Assembly: GCA_030715195.1 (NCBI GenBank)
Contig: JAUYVI010000002.1
Coordinates: forward strand, 1 to 64,000
Source of the DNA: Dongia sedimenti
GTDB lineage: Bacteria; Pseudomonadota; Alphaproteobacteria; Dongiales; Dongiaceae
Direction: 5' to 3'
Length of the DNA stretch: 64,000 nucleotides
The notes beneath the pieces were generated by a model. It had not been told where the DNA came from and searched no databases. It worked only from the letters and a program-made list of their open reading frames with translations. The position numbers were made by a program, and so were the translations under genes. Positions 1-7,520 of this stretch are shown one piece after another; within the stretch, counting starts at the first letter, position 1, and every line of letters starts with the position of its first letter.

Positions 1-72
1 GTCCGCCTGCATTGCCTTCACGACTTCAAAAGCCATTGGTAAACTCGTGATCGTCGCAGCTTGCTGTGGCAT
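1..72 (-). CDS. 5' end of an unidentified gene running off the left edge
   Basis: Reading leftward from the ATG at 72, 24 codons stay open to the window edge and begin MPQQAATITSLPMAF. A strong ribosome binding site, GAGGAG, lies about seven bases upstream of the ATG, which is the main reason to believe the start is real. The piece is too short to assign a family. The fragment is included because the ribosome binding site and open frame agree. Confidence 0.5.
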   Translation of the reverse strand, partial: MPQQAATITSLPMAFEVVKAMQAD

Positions 73-505
73 GGGGGTGCTCCTCTTGTGTGCTTGGCAG
101 TTCACATCTGGAGTACCCCTTCCTTGCCCTGACACAGAATCCTTTACGTCACCATCTCTGCCGCACGGCGGACAAGCGTGGCGCGATCGGGTATAATCGC
201 ACCACGCTGTTTGCCATCGTGAATTCGGGAGGTTGCGCCCGTTGCCGCTCAAGCCGCTCGGCGTCAACCGACAACGCAGACAGGACGCAGACGGAATCAA
301 GAAATACCAGGTTCCGGCTACCCAGACGGATCCAGCAGGGTCGCGTTTCAGCGCAGACCGCACGCAAGCAGAATCAAAGACTTGCCTGAGCCCCGACGCA
401 GACAGGACGCAGACAGGTTCACCGCTCGGTCGACCGCCGACGCAGACGTGAAATTGACCTGGAACCGTCAAGGAACATTCGCCGCCAGCATGCGTTCATA
501 CCGCA
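73..505. other. gene-free stretch with short ACGCAGAC repeats
   Basis: No convincing gene is present; the open frames here lack ribosome binding sites and recognisable protein sequence. The stretch carries several copies of the octamer ACGCAGAC, paired three bases apart at 274-294 and 396-416, with a degraded pair at 351-371 and a single copy at 440-447. The same paired element occurs four times inside the gene at 27665-28648. The start region of the flanking leftward gene lies at its left end. Confidence 0.6.
274..447 (+). repeat. dispersed ACGCAGAC-pair repeat, left cluster
   Basis: Two near-perfect 21-bp units (274-294 and 396-416), each made of two ACGCAGAC octamers separated by three bases, plus degraded copies at 321-338 and 351-371 and a lone octamer at 440-447. 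The two best copies are 122 bp apart, which is not a multiple of three, so here the repeat is not kept in one reading frame. The unit at 396-416, read in frame, would encode TQTGRRQ, exactly a heptapeptide found in the DUF2280 protein 27 kb away. Confidence 0.7.
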
Positions 506-529
506 GTGCAGCACATTCCCGGGCATTCC

Positions 530-1954
530 ATGAATATCGTCGCGCTTGATTTCACCAGCCGACACGAAACTCCATCAATTCAGCCGACGCATGACGAATG
601 TCAGGCATTGTTACAGCTGGGCGACAGCCTCGCCGCGCGCATGCCGCAGGCGGAGACCATCCTGCACTCATGGCGTCAGGCCGTCGGCGCCTTGGAAGGC
701 GCCGATCTGGCGCCCGCCGCCTTCGAAACGGAGCTCGATCGTCTCGGCCTGGCCCTGCGGCGGATCTGCCTCGGCCTTGCCCATGCGGCCTCCGACCGTG
801 CGCTCCGCTCGCCGCGCGACCGCGACCGCACGCCGGCGCCGGATGGTGAGGAGATCAATTTCGGCTACGAACGCAGCATCGAGCCCGAGACGCTGGAAGC
901 GCGGCTTCGATCCTATGCGCCGGCGCCGGCGGGTTGGCATGCCGACCATCTGCTGTTCTCGAGCGGCCAGGCGGCGATGACCTCGCTGTTGCTGGCCTTG
1001 GCGCCGCGCGGCGCCAATCCGGCCAACCCGCCCCGCATCCGCCATCTCGGCGGCTATTTCGAGACCGAGGAACTGCTGGCGATGATGTCCAGCCATGGTA
1101 TGGCCCGGGAACTGCCGAAGAACGGCGACGACCATGCCGACGTGCTGATCCTCGAGCCGGTCTATTTCGACCGCGACGCCCACGTGCATCGGCTCGACAT
1201 GACGGCGGCGCTGAAGCGCCATTGCGCCACGGCCGAAGGCTGCCCCTCGCTGGTGATCGTGGACAGCACGTTGGTCGGCCCCTGCTTCGATCTCGACCCC
1301 TTGCTGCCGCAGCAGCTCACCTGCTCGGAGGCCGGGCATATCCTGGTGCGCATGAGCTCCGGACTGAAGCTCGACCAGGCCGGCCTCGAACTCGCCAATG
1401 TCGGCTTGGTCAGCCTCTACTGCCGGGAAGATCAGGACTTCGCCGTCGACCCCGTCGAGAAGCTGAAGAAGGCGCGCGCCCTGACCGGGGCCGGGCTCGG
1501 CTTCGATGCGCTGGGCGCCCTGCAAGCGCCCTGGTTCCTCGATCGGGATCACGCGCGGGGTTATGCCGAGGCGGTGTTCGAGAACAATGCCGCGCTGGCG
1601 CAGCGCCTCGGCGAGATCGACGGCCTGTTCTCCCAGATCTCGCATCCGAGCCTCGGCGCCGACCGCGGCGCGGCGGCCCCGTTCGTCCTGATCCAGCTCG
1701 AGGAGGACGCGCCGGAGAACTACCGGAAGCTGGAGCAACTGCTCGCCCGCGAAGCGAAGGCGCGCGATCTCCGCTTCGACAAGGGCGGCAGCTTCGGCTT
1801 CCGCGGCCACCGCTACGAGGCGATCCTGCCGCAAGCCGGCGAGATCACGCCCTTCCTGCGGGTGGCACTCGGCGCCCGCAAAGGCTGGTCGAAGGACGGC
1901 ATCATCGCGCTCTTGTGCGAGATTGCGCGGGCGAAGTCGCTCGATGCGTTCTAG
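530..1954 (+). CDS. PLP-dependent enzyme, fold type I, Cys/Met-metabolism-like
   Basis: Encodes about 474 residues. The layout resembles fold-type-I PLP enzymes related to cystathionine gamma-synthase: a glycine/serine-rich cofactor-phosphate segment (FSSGQAAMTSLLLAL), a VDST segment giving the aspartate that would contact the pyridine nitrogen, and a lysine in SGLKLDQAG that would form the Schiff base (about residue 280). The substrate cannot be read from the sequence. ATG at 530 is chosen; an in-frame GTG at 506 would add eight residues. Neither has a strong ribosome binding site. It converges on the Rieske gene with only six bases between stops. Its position at the edge of the YcaO/TfuA locus makes a tailoring or amino-acid-supply role possible, but that is inference. 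Confidence 0.7.
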   Translation: MNIVALDFTSRHETPSIQPTHDECQALLQLGDSLAARMPQAETILHSWRQAVGALEGADLAPAAFETELDRLGLALRRICLGLAHAASDRALRSPRDRDRTPAPDGEEINFGYERSIEPETLEARLRSYAPAPAGWHADHLLFSSGQAAMTSLLLALAPRGANPANPPRIRHLGGYFETEELLAMMSSHGMARELPKNGDDHADVLILEPVYFDRDAHVHRLDMTAALKRHCATAEGCPSLVIVDSTLVGPCFDLDPLLPQQLTCSEAGHILVRMSSGLKLDQAGLELANVGLVSLYCREDQDFAVDPVEKLKKARALTGAGLGFDALGALQAPWFLDRDHARGYAEAVFENNAALAQRLGEIDGLFSQISHPSLGADRGAAAPFVLIQLEEDAPENYRKLEQLLAREAKARDLRFDKGGSFGFRGHRYEAILPQAGEITPFLRVALGARKGWSKDGIIALLCEIARAKSLDAF

Positions 1955-1960
1955 CCAGGG

Positions 1961-3130
1961 CTACATCAGCCGCTGCGCCGCCCATTTGTGGAAGCAGTGG
2001 GTCGGCACGTCCATGACCGGCGAGAAGACGCCGCCGTCGAAGGCCGGCGAGGCGCGGCCGCGCTGCATGCGCTCGACCACGCCGACATCCTCGGAGAACA
2101 CCTGCTTCCAGGCGCGCAGGTTGGCCGAGCGGATCTGGGCATAGTTGTCGTCCAGGGCCGCGTCGCCGACATAGTAGAGCTCGAGATGCTCGAGCGTGTG
2201 GTCGACGCCGATCGGCTCCAGCCGCACCGCCATGAAATGGTCCTGGTGGACCCCGAGCAGTAGGTTGGGAAACAGCGCCGCATATTCGGCCCCGCCGCGG
2301 AACTGGGTCGGCAGGCCGGGGAAGTTGGGCAGCGCCTCGCCGGTATCGGTCAGGCTCGGCCGATAGACCCGGCTGCCCTGCCCGGCGAAGGAATCCCATT
2401 CGTTGATGTTGTAGTGGTCCTCGAGCCGCGAATAGGAGTTCAGCGCGGGATGCACCCAGGGGAGATGATAGGCCTCGCAGTAATTCTCGACCGCGAGCTT
2501 CCAGTTGCAGTGCACGTCGAAAGTGGCCGAGGAGTCGGGGCCGGAATGGCGGATTAGGCTTCCGTCGAACATCGACCAGCGCTCGGCCAGGGGCGCGATA
2601 TAAGCCGCGAAATCCGGCGCTTGGCCGCTGACATTCACAAACACCATGTCGAACCAGACGGCGGTGCGCACGGGGCGCAAACCGTGCGCCGACTTGTCGA
2701 AACCATCGCAGCGGTTGACGTTCGGCCCGCCGATGAACGGCGTCGCTTTTAGTTTACCTTCAAGGTCATAGGCCCAGGAGTGATACGGGCACCGCAGGAC
2801 TGCGCCGACATGGCACGGCTCGGACACCAGCTCGGCGCCGCGATGGCTGCAGACATTGTGGAAGACCCGGATCTCGTTCTTGGTATCACGCACCAGGATG
2901 AGCGGCAGGCCCAGCAGATTGCGGGGCATGACATCGCCGGGCCGGGCCACGTCCTTGCCGAAGCCGATACAGGCCCAGCCCGCTTCGTAGAGCCGCGCCC
3001 GCTCGAAGGCCAGGAACTCAGGATCGACATAGCACGGGTTGGGCAGCGCCTTGGCGGCCGCGGTCTCGCTCAGGACGGTGGAGAGCCGGTCCCGGAAGGC
3101 CGCGCTGGTGAATGCCGAAAGGTCGCCCAT
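1961..3130 (-). CDS. Rieske non-heme iron oxygenase, alpha subunit
   Basis: A 389-residue aromatic-ring-hydroxylating/demethylating dioxygenase large subunit. The Rieske [2Fe-2S] ligands are visible as C94-x-H96 and C114-x2-H117. The mononuclear iron site is seen in NWKLAVENYCEAYHLPWVHP, with H222 and H227, and a later DVGVVERMQ segment matches the family's third ligand region. This subgroup includes choline-monooxygenase-like and glycine-betaine or stachydrine demethylases. The start at 3130 follows GAGG six bases upstream; an upstream GTG at 3232 is less likely. A reductase partner is not seen nearby. It lies 88 bp downstream of a PAS gene and the TfuA gene on the same strand, so it may be in that transcript. 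Alternatively it serves methylamine metabolism like the genes at 10.5-21 kb. Confidence 0.85.
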   Translation of the reverse strand: MGDLSAFTSAAFRDRLSTVLSETAAAKALPNPCYVDPEFLAFERARLYEAGWACIGFGKDVARPGDVMPRNLLGLPLILVRDTKNEIRVFHNVCSHRGAELVSEPCHVGAVLRCPYHSWAYDLEGKLKATPFIGGPNVNRCDGFDKSAHGLRPVRTAVWFDMVFVNVSGQAPDFAAYIAPLAERWSMFDGSLIRHSGPDSSATFDVHCNWKLAVENYCEAYHLPWVHPALNSYSRLEDHYNINEWDSFAGQGSRVYRPSLTDTGEALPNFPGLPTQFRGGAEYAALFPNLLLGVHQDHFMAVRLEPIGVDHTLEHLELYYVGDAALDDNYAQIRSANLRAWKQVFSEDVGVVERMQRGRASPAFDGGVFSPVMDVPTHCFHKWAAQRLM

Positions 3131-3218
3131 GATCTGCCTCGCGTTGGTCGTTGGGTCGGTCGGTCGATCATGACCAGTGTCTCCCCTTACCGGGGTGCCG
3201 TCTGGCCGTCCTGCGACG

Positions 3219-3911
3219 TCAGGATGGCGCACCGAGATAAGGCCTGGGCGAAACGTAGTCTTCGAGCCCGATGAAATGGGTCACCGCCTCGCCATCGTCC
3301 GACAGCGGGCAGATCACCCATTCAAAGCTGTTGGCACCGAGGCGCAGCTGCGTCCCTTCCGTCCGGCCGAAGACCGGTGCGCGGGTCCGGATCACCGTCC
3401 GGTAGAGGTCGAGTGTCCGCTCGACATCGGCCTCGTCCTTGTAGAGGTCCGTGAGCCACTTGCCGCGGATCTCGAAACCGAGTGCTCCGACCAGCTCGGT
3501 GCCGGCGATCCGGTAAAAGATGCGGTCCGGGTTGGCGTGCCACTCGTTCATGAAGACGTTCTTCAAGAGCGGCCAGATCAGGGTCGGATCGATGTCCTTC
3601 CGCCGCGGCATGGCACGCCCGGCGCGGATCTCGTGCCAGTAATCGAGCAGGCGCCGTACCTTTTCGGACCGGCATTCATCCGGTGCGATGAAGTTGTAGC
3701 GCCCGGCCTTCTGGTTGCCGAGCGATGCCGACAGATCCGATTCCAAACTGCGTTCGTCCCCCACGCGGGCGGTGCCGCGGCGGCCAAGCGCCGGTTTCCC
3801 GGCGCCTCTCAACCGGCGGATAGGATAATGCACCCGCACCGATGTCGCCACTGTGGCACGGGCGCACGGCTCGAAATCAGACCGGCTTCTCGCCGAGACC
3901 GGGCACATCAT
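3219..3911 (-). CDS. PAS_5-domain protein, copy 1
   Basis: A PAS-type sensor-domain protein of the PAS_5 family. The conserved part begins near CRSEKVRRLLDYW and contains MPRRKDIDP, NEWHANPDRIFYRIAGTEL and a C-terminal FEWVICPLSDDG...FIGLEDYVS block, all shared with the two paralogues at 6689-7255 and 7521-8156. No output domain is present, so it may work by binding a partner. The start is uncertain: the ATG pair at 3911 has GAGG nine bases upstream but overlaps the end of the TfuA gene by 35 bp, and the first 60 residues are not conserved in the paralogues. It probably shares a transcript with TfuA. Confidence 0.8.
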   Translation of the reverse strand: MMCPVSARSRSDFEPCARATVATSVRVHYPIRRLRGAGKPALGRRGTARVGDERSLESDLSASLGNQKAGRYNFIAPDECRSEKVRRLLDYWHEIRAGRAMPRRKDIDPTLIWPLLKNVFMNEWHANPDRIFYRIAGTELVGALGFEIRGKWLTDLYKDEADVERTLDLYRTVIRTRAPVFGRTEGTQLRLGANSFEWVICPLSDDGEAVTHFIGLEDYVSPRPYLGAPS

Positions 3912-4623
3912 CGAGCCGGTCCTCGAACTGATGAACCCAGTGAACCGTGCGGGGAAAGTCCCAGTCGGGCTTGGCGTCCGGACGGCGCGGCGCGCTCAGC
4001 CATTCCAGCAGCCGCTTGCCGTCATCGCCTTTCGCATCCCGCCGAAGCGCCGTGTAGCTTTCCCAAACCGTCGCCGCGCGGGCCGGCGACATCTGCGCGG
4101 CGATCGCGGCACGGATGTGGTCGAGCGTCCGCTCCGAGAAGTGCATGGCCTTGAGTGCGGCGGCGACCGCCGTCTCCTCGGCCTTCGTGATGCCGCCGCG
4201 GTGCCGCAGATCGCGCAGCGTGTAGCGGATGCTGATCATCGGCTCCGAGAGCGGCATGAAATCCAGCTCCTCGATCGCATGGGTGACGCAGACCTCGTCG
4301 TCATCGGCGATCGCGGCACGGTGGTACAGCCGGTAGATATTGCCGATCCCGCGCATGCCGTAAGGGGCAAGTTCCGCCGCCCGCAGCGCGCCGGTGCTGG
4401 CGGCGCCCACCACCTCGGTCCCCTGGGCGATCACGAACATGATCTCCTTGTGCCAGACCGATGGCGTGTTGCCGAAGAATCCGTCGATGATGCCGATCCG
4501 GCGATAGCCCTGCTGGAAGGCGCGATAGACCGAGCCGAGCGCCGCGGGCGGGAAAAAATCGATTCGCGGATAAGACTTCTTCGGCACCCGAGTCGGCCCG
4601 ACGAAAACACAAGACTCGTTCAC
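3877..4623 (-). CDS. TfuA-like RiPP maturation protein
   Basis: A 248-residue TfuA-core protein. Recognisable family blocks are VFVGPT (6-11), IDGFFGNTPSVWHKEI (46-61), the strongly conserved GAASTGALRAAEL (73-85) and YGMRGIGNIYRLY (88-100), followed by a DDDEV segment. TfuA proteins act with YcaO enzymes; in thioamide-forming systems they are thought to assist sulfur delivery. The start is a GTG at 4623 with GGGAG seven bases upstream. It reads away from the precursor gene and YcaO, sharing a 355-bp intergenic region with them. No adenylation or sulfurtransferase partner was seen in the window. Confidence 0.9.
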   Translation of the reverse strand: MNESCVFVGPTRVPKKSYPRIDFFPPAALGSVYRAFQQGYRRIGIIDGFFGNTPSVWHKEIMFVIAQGTEVVGAASTGALRAAELAPYGMRGIGNIYRLYHRAAIADDDEVCVTHAIEELDFMPLSEPMISIRYTLRDLRHRGGITKAEETAVAAALKAMHFSERTLDHIRAAIAAQMSPARAATVWESYTALRRDAKGDDGKRLLEWLSAPRRPDAKPDWDFPRTVHWVHQFEDRLDDVPGLGEKPV

Positions 4624-4978
4624 GACTCGCTCCCGCCCACGGCTTCCCTCCTATGATTTTTCGCAATCTGACACGGCGTGAGCGTGAGCGGCGAGCGTCA
4701 ATCGACAGCCCCGGCACTGGCATGGCGCGTGCGATCAGGAGCGCAAGCCTAGTGCCCGGCTGGCGATCCCAGCGCATGCACAAGCGCCCCTTGAAGTTGG
4801 GAGCTTGCTGCCACCAAAGGAACTAATGCCCAACAAGGTCAGGGCGTTAAGACCTGCAACCTGAAGGCGCATAGGTGAGAACTCGTATTGCGAGGCGTTG
4901 TGGCTCCGCTGTATGGTTAAGTGTCCGTTAAGCTTAACCATGCGTGTTTACCAAGCGTTAACGTTGGAGGGTGGGATT
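4624..4978. other. divergent intergenic region between TfuA and precursor gene
   Basis: A gene-free stretch of 355 bp that must hold promoters for both the leftward TfuA operon and the rightward precursor-ycaO operon. The right end (4910-4965) is notably AT-rich for this genome, with four TTAA tetramers within about 50 bases, described separately. No clear sigma-70 -35/-10 pair could be chosen by eye. Confidence 0.6.
4913..4941 (+). promoter_or_regulatory. CtrA-like box and inverted repeat upstream of the precursor gene
   Basis: TTAA (4917-4920), seven bases, TTAA (4928-4931) matches the TTAA-N7-TTAA binding pattern of the alphaproteobacterial cell-cycle regulator CtrA. The same segment is framed by a perfect inverted repeat, ATGGTTAA (4913-4920) and TTAACCAT (4934-4941). 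Another TTAA lies in a CGTTAACG palindrome near 4957. All are 20-65 bp upstream of the precursor ATG. Binding is inferred from pattern only. Confidence 0.5.
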
Positions 4979-5416
4979 ATGCGTTCATTAGAAGAACTGC
5001 TGCACTCGCGGCAGAAAGCTGGCATTGCGATTCATCGGGCGCTTCAAGGCCTCAGCGCCTCGGCGGCGCGTGACGATGACGAACGGGCCGCGGTTTCGGT
5101 GTTCGCCCGTGACGATGACGAGCGCGCGGCGCTTTCCGTCTTCGCACGCGACGACGATGAGCGCGCGGCGGTCTCGGTCTTCGCCCGTGACGATGACGAA
5201 CGCGCGGCGCTTTCCGTCTTCGCCCGCGACGACGACGAGCGTGCGGCGGTCTCGGTGTTCGCCCGTGACGATGACGAGCGTGCGGCGGTTGCCGTGTTCG
5301 CCCGTGACGATGACGAGCGTGCGGCGGTCTCGGTGTTCGCCCGCGACGATGACGAGCGTGCGGCGATCTCGGTTTTCGCACGCAGCGACGACGAACGCGC
5401 GGCGATCGCGCACTAA
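4979..5416 (+). CDS. repeat-containing RiPP precursor peptide (YcaO/TfuA substrate candidate)
   Basis: Encodes 145 residues: a 29-residue leader (MRSLEELLHSRQKAGIAIHR...) and eight 13-residue repeats of the form ARDDDERAAVSVF, then a ninth, 12-residue, variant ending ERAAIAH. Repeat 10th positions vary only V/L/I, the 11th is Ser except Ala in repeat 6, and repeat 9 starts ARSDDE. There is no cysteine or threonine anywhere. The start at 4979 has GGAGG eight bases upstream; in-frame ATGs further up (4898, 4940) lack this. The stop is 20 bp before the ycaO start. Adjacent YcaO and TfuA genes make a multi-core RiPP precursor the best reading. A structural or metal-binding acidic repeat protein is the alternative. 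Product structure and activity cannot be read from sequence. Confidence 0.85.
   Translation: MRSLEELLHSRQKAGIAIHRALQGLSASAARDDDERAAVSVFARDDDERAALSVFARDDDERAAVSVFARDDDERAALSVFARDDDERAAVSVFARDDDERAAVAVFARDDDERAAVSVFARDDDERAAISVFARSDDERAAIAH
5066..5413 (+). repeat. nine tandem 39-bp repeats encoding 13-residue cores
   Basis: Units start at 5066 and recur every 39 bp: eight full units to 5377 and a 36-bp terminal unit. Units differ at many third codon positions (for example GCG/GCC/GCA, CGT/CGC, GAC/GAT, GAA/GAG) while the encoded residues barely change, which is the pattern expected if the peptide sequence is under selection and not just freshly duplicated. Confidence 0.95.
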
Positions 5417-5436
5417 GCGTTCGGTCGCGTTTTGCC

Positions 5437-6678
5437 GTGACCGACTCTACGGTTGATCTCGGCGGAACGGTGCGTGCCCGTTCCGCCGAAGATACCCTCG
5501 CCCGGATCAAGCCTCGGATCCAAGAATACGGGATCACCCGGGTGGCGAGTGTTACCGGGCTTGACGTACTGGGCGTGCCGGTCTGGATGGCGGTTCGGCC
5601 CATGGCCCGATCGCTGACCGTCTCCCAAGGCAAGGGTATCAGTGACTCCCTCGCCTATATCTCCGCCGTCATGGAAAGCATCGAGATGCACCATGCCGAG
5701 CACTGGGACGCCACCGGCCCCGAGGTTTCGCTCGGCGAGGCGTTCCAGGATGCGCGCTTCGCCTCCCCGGCCGCCCTCTCCCTGCGCTCCGACGCCAAGG
5801 TCACCGATGCGACGACGGTCGCCTGGGTGGAAGGCCGCGACCTGGTCAGCGGCGAGGCCAGGTATCTTCCCAAGGAATTGCTCGATCTCGACTTCCGCAT
5901 GAAGCGCGGTCGTGCGCCGATCTTCCTGTCGTCATCGAACGGGCTCGCCTCGGGCAATACCCGGACCGAGGCGGTCGTGCATGGCCTCTGCGAGGTAATC
6001 GAGCGGGACCAGAGCTGCCTCTGGCAGATCGAGCAGAGTCTCGCCGGCGATCCCAGGGCGCGGATGGTGAAGCTCGAGACCATCGAGGATCCGATCTGCC
6101 GCCAGCAGATTGAGACCTGTCGCCGCGCCAATCTCGATGTCTGGGTGTGGTACTGCACCTATGACATCGACGTACCGGTCTTTGCCTGCACCATCGCCGA
6201 TCGCGGCAATGCGACCTTCTATCCGCAGCGCGCCTCCGGATATGGCTGCCACCCGGTCGCCACCGTCGCGCTCTCGCGCGCCATCACCGAAGCGATCCAG
6301 AGCCGGCTCACGCATATCTCCGGCGTCCGCGACGACGTGACCTGGGAGCGCTACCGCAACGATATCAGCACCACCGACCGCAGCAATCTGGTGGCGTTCG
6401 AGGCGATGGCGAAGATGCAGCCCGCTCTCTCGTTCCACGATATTCCGATCGCGCGGCCGCCCGCCACGATGGAGGCGATGCTGGACGAGATGCTGGAGAA
6501 GCTGAGGTCGGTCGAGCTCACCCAGGCGATCGTGGTCGACCTGCCGTCGCGGATGGACGACTTCGCCTTCGTCTTCGTCTGCGTGCCGGGGCTTGAGTTC
6601 GCCGCGAACAAGCCGAACTACACGCCCGGCGCGCGGATGCTGAATTTCTTGTCCCGGCTGAAGAAGAAAGCCGCCTAA
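5437..6678 (+). CDS. YcaO-domain peptide-modifying enzyme
   Basis: A 413-residue YcaO protein. YcaO enzymes use ATP to activate backbone amides, making azolines, amidines or, with TfuA, thioamides. Visible signatures are the ATP/Mg segment with S76, E80 and E83 (SAVMESIE), the NGLASGNTRTEA block (168-179) and CEVIERD (185-191). The C-terminus lacks the proline-rich tail of cyclodehydratase-type YcaOs, and no fused E1-like (C) domain or separate one is nearby, which fits the stand-alone, TfuA-dependent type. The start is a GTG at 5437 without a clear ribosome binding site, 20 bp after the precursor stop, suggesting translational coupling. It converges on a PAS_5 gene. Confidence 0.93.
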   Translation: MTDSTVDLGGTVRARSAEDTLARIKPRIQEYGITRVASVTGLDVLGVPVWMAVRPMARSLTVSQGKGISDSLAYISAVMESIEMHHAEHWDATGPEVSLGEAFQDARFASPAALSLRSDAKVTDATTVAWVEGRDLVSGEARYLPKELLDLDFRMKRGRAPIFLSSSNGLASGNTRTEAVVHGLCEVIERDQSCLWQIEQSLAGDPRARMVKLETIEDPICRQQIETCRRANLDVWVWYCTYDIDVPVFACTIADRGNATFYPQRASGYGCHPVATVALSRAITEAIQSRLTHISGVRDDVTWERYRNDISTTDRSNLVAFEAMAKMQPALSFHDIPIARPPATMEAMLDEMLEKLRSVELTQAIVVDLPSRMDDFAFVFVCVPGLEFAANKPNYTPGARMLNFLSRLKKKAA

Positions 6679-6688
6679 GGGCCGGCGC

Positions 6689-7255
6689 CTATTGCGCGTA
6701 GCCGCCGAGATAGCGGCGGGTCGAGACGTAGTCTTCGAGCCCGAAGAAATGCGTGACCGTCTTGCCGTCGTCGGAGAGCGGGCAGAGCACCCATTCGAAG
6801 AACTCGACGCCTAGGCGCAACGTGCTGCTGTCGGTGCGGCCGAAGATCGGCACCCGCGTCGCGATCACCCGATAGTAGAGGTTCATGACCTGCTCGAGAT
6901 CGGGCTCGTTGGGGGTGATCTCGTGCAGCCAGCGGCCACGGAACTCCTGGCCCGCCGTCGCGACCAGCTCGGTGCCGGCGATGCGAAAGAAAACGCCATC
7001 GGGTTTGCTGTGCCACTCGCTCAGGTGCAGGTAAGGCAGCAACGACCAGATGTCGACCGGGTCGATGTCCTGGCGACGCGGCATCAGGCGATCACCGCGA
7101 ATCCGAGTCCAATAATCGTAGAGGCCGCGCACGCGCGACGACGTGCATTCGCTCGGCGAAATGATGACATCATTCCCGAACGACCGCTCCGCTCCAAGAT
7201 CTGGAAGCCGCCTAGAAATCGAACTGCTCCTTAGGCCGGGCTGTTCTGGAGACAC
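6689..7255 (-). CDS. PAS_5-domain protein, copy 2
   Basis: About 188 residues, PAS_5 family, with MPRRQDIDPVDIWSLLPYL, SEWHSKPDGVFFRIAGTEL and the C-terminal FFGLEDYVSTRRYLG block shared with copies 1 and 3. No other domain is present. The chosen start is a GTG at 7255 preceded by GAGAGG at good spacing; the frame stays open to 7369 but only with a TTG start there. The stop lies ten bases from the converging ycaO stop. Likely a small soluble sensor or adaptor; ligand unknown. Confidence 0.8.
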   Translation of the reverse strand: MSPEQPGLRSSSISRRLPDLGAERSFGNDVIISPSECTSSRVRGLYDYWTRIRGDRLMPRRQDIDPVDIWSLLPYLHLSEWHSKPDGVFFRIAGTELVATAGQEFRGRWLHEITPNEPDLEQVMNLYYRVIATRVPIFGRTDSSTLRLGVEFFEWVLCPLSDDGKTVTHFFGLEDYVSTRRYLGGYAQ

Positions 7256-7520
7256 GCCCAGCCTCTCACCATCACCATCGTGATATGACACCGGAATGCC
7301 GATTGCCCGCAAGGGTCGGAATGTCCCTGGAGCGCCACTTGGCGGCGCGATGAGGGCAGTTAACACCAATGGGTAAGTTCAAAGCGCTTCGGCTTCAACA
7401 TTCTCCACAAGCTCCTCCACAGGAAGGCGGCGTTGGGCGTGCAAATGACAAACTTGCCGCGTCTATACCCAAAATGCGGGGAACCATTGAGACCAATTCA
7501 ATCGGTCATGCCGAACGCTT

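Noticed and set aside
5066..5413. CRISPR array
   Set aside because: Regular 39-bp spacing was considered, but there are no spacers: whole units repeat in frame and no cas genes are present.
5052..5633. Open frame antisense to the repeat precursor, rich in Arg and His repeats
   Set aside because: It is the mirror of the tandem repeats and runs into the ycaO start; no ribosome binding site, and the plus-strand gene has an ideal one.
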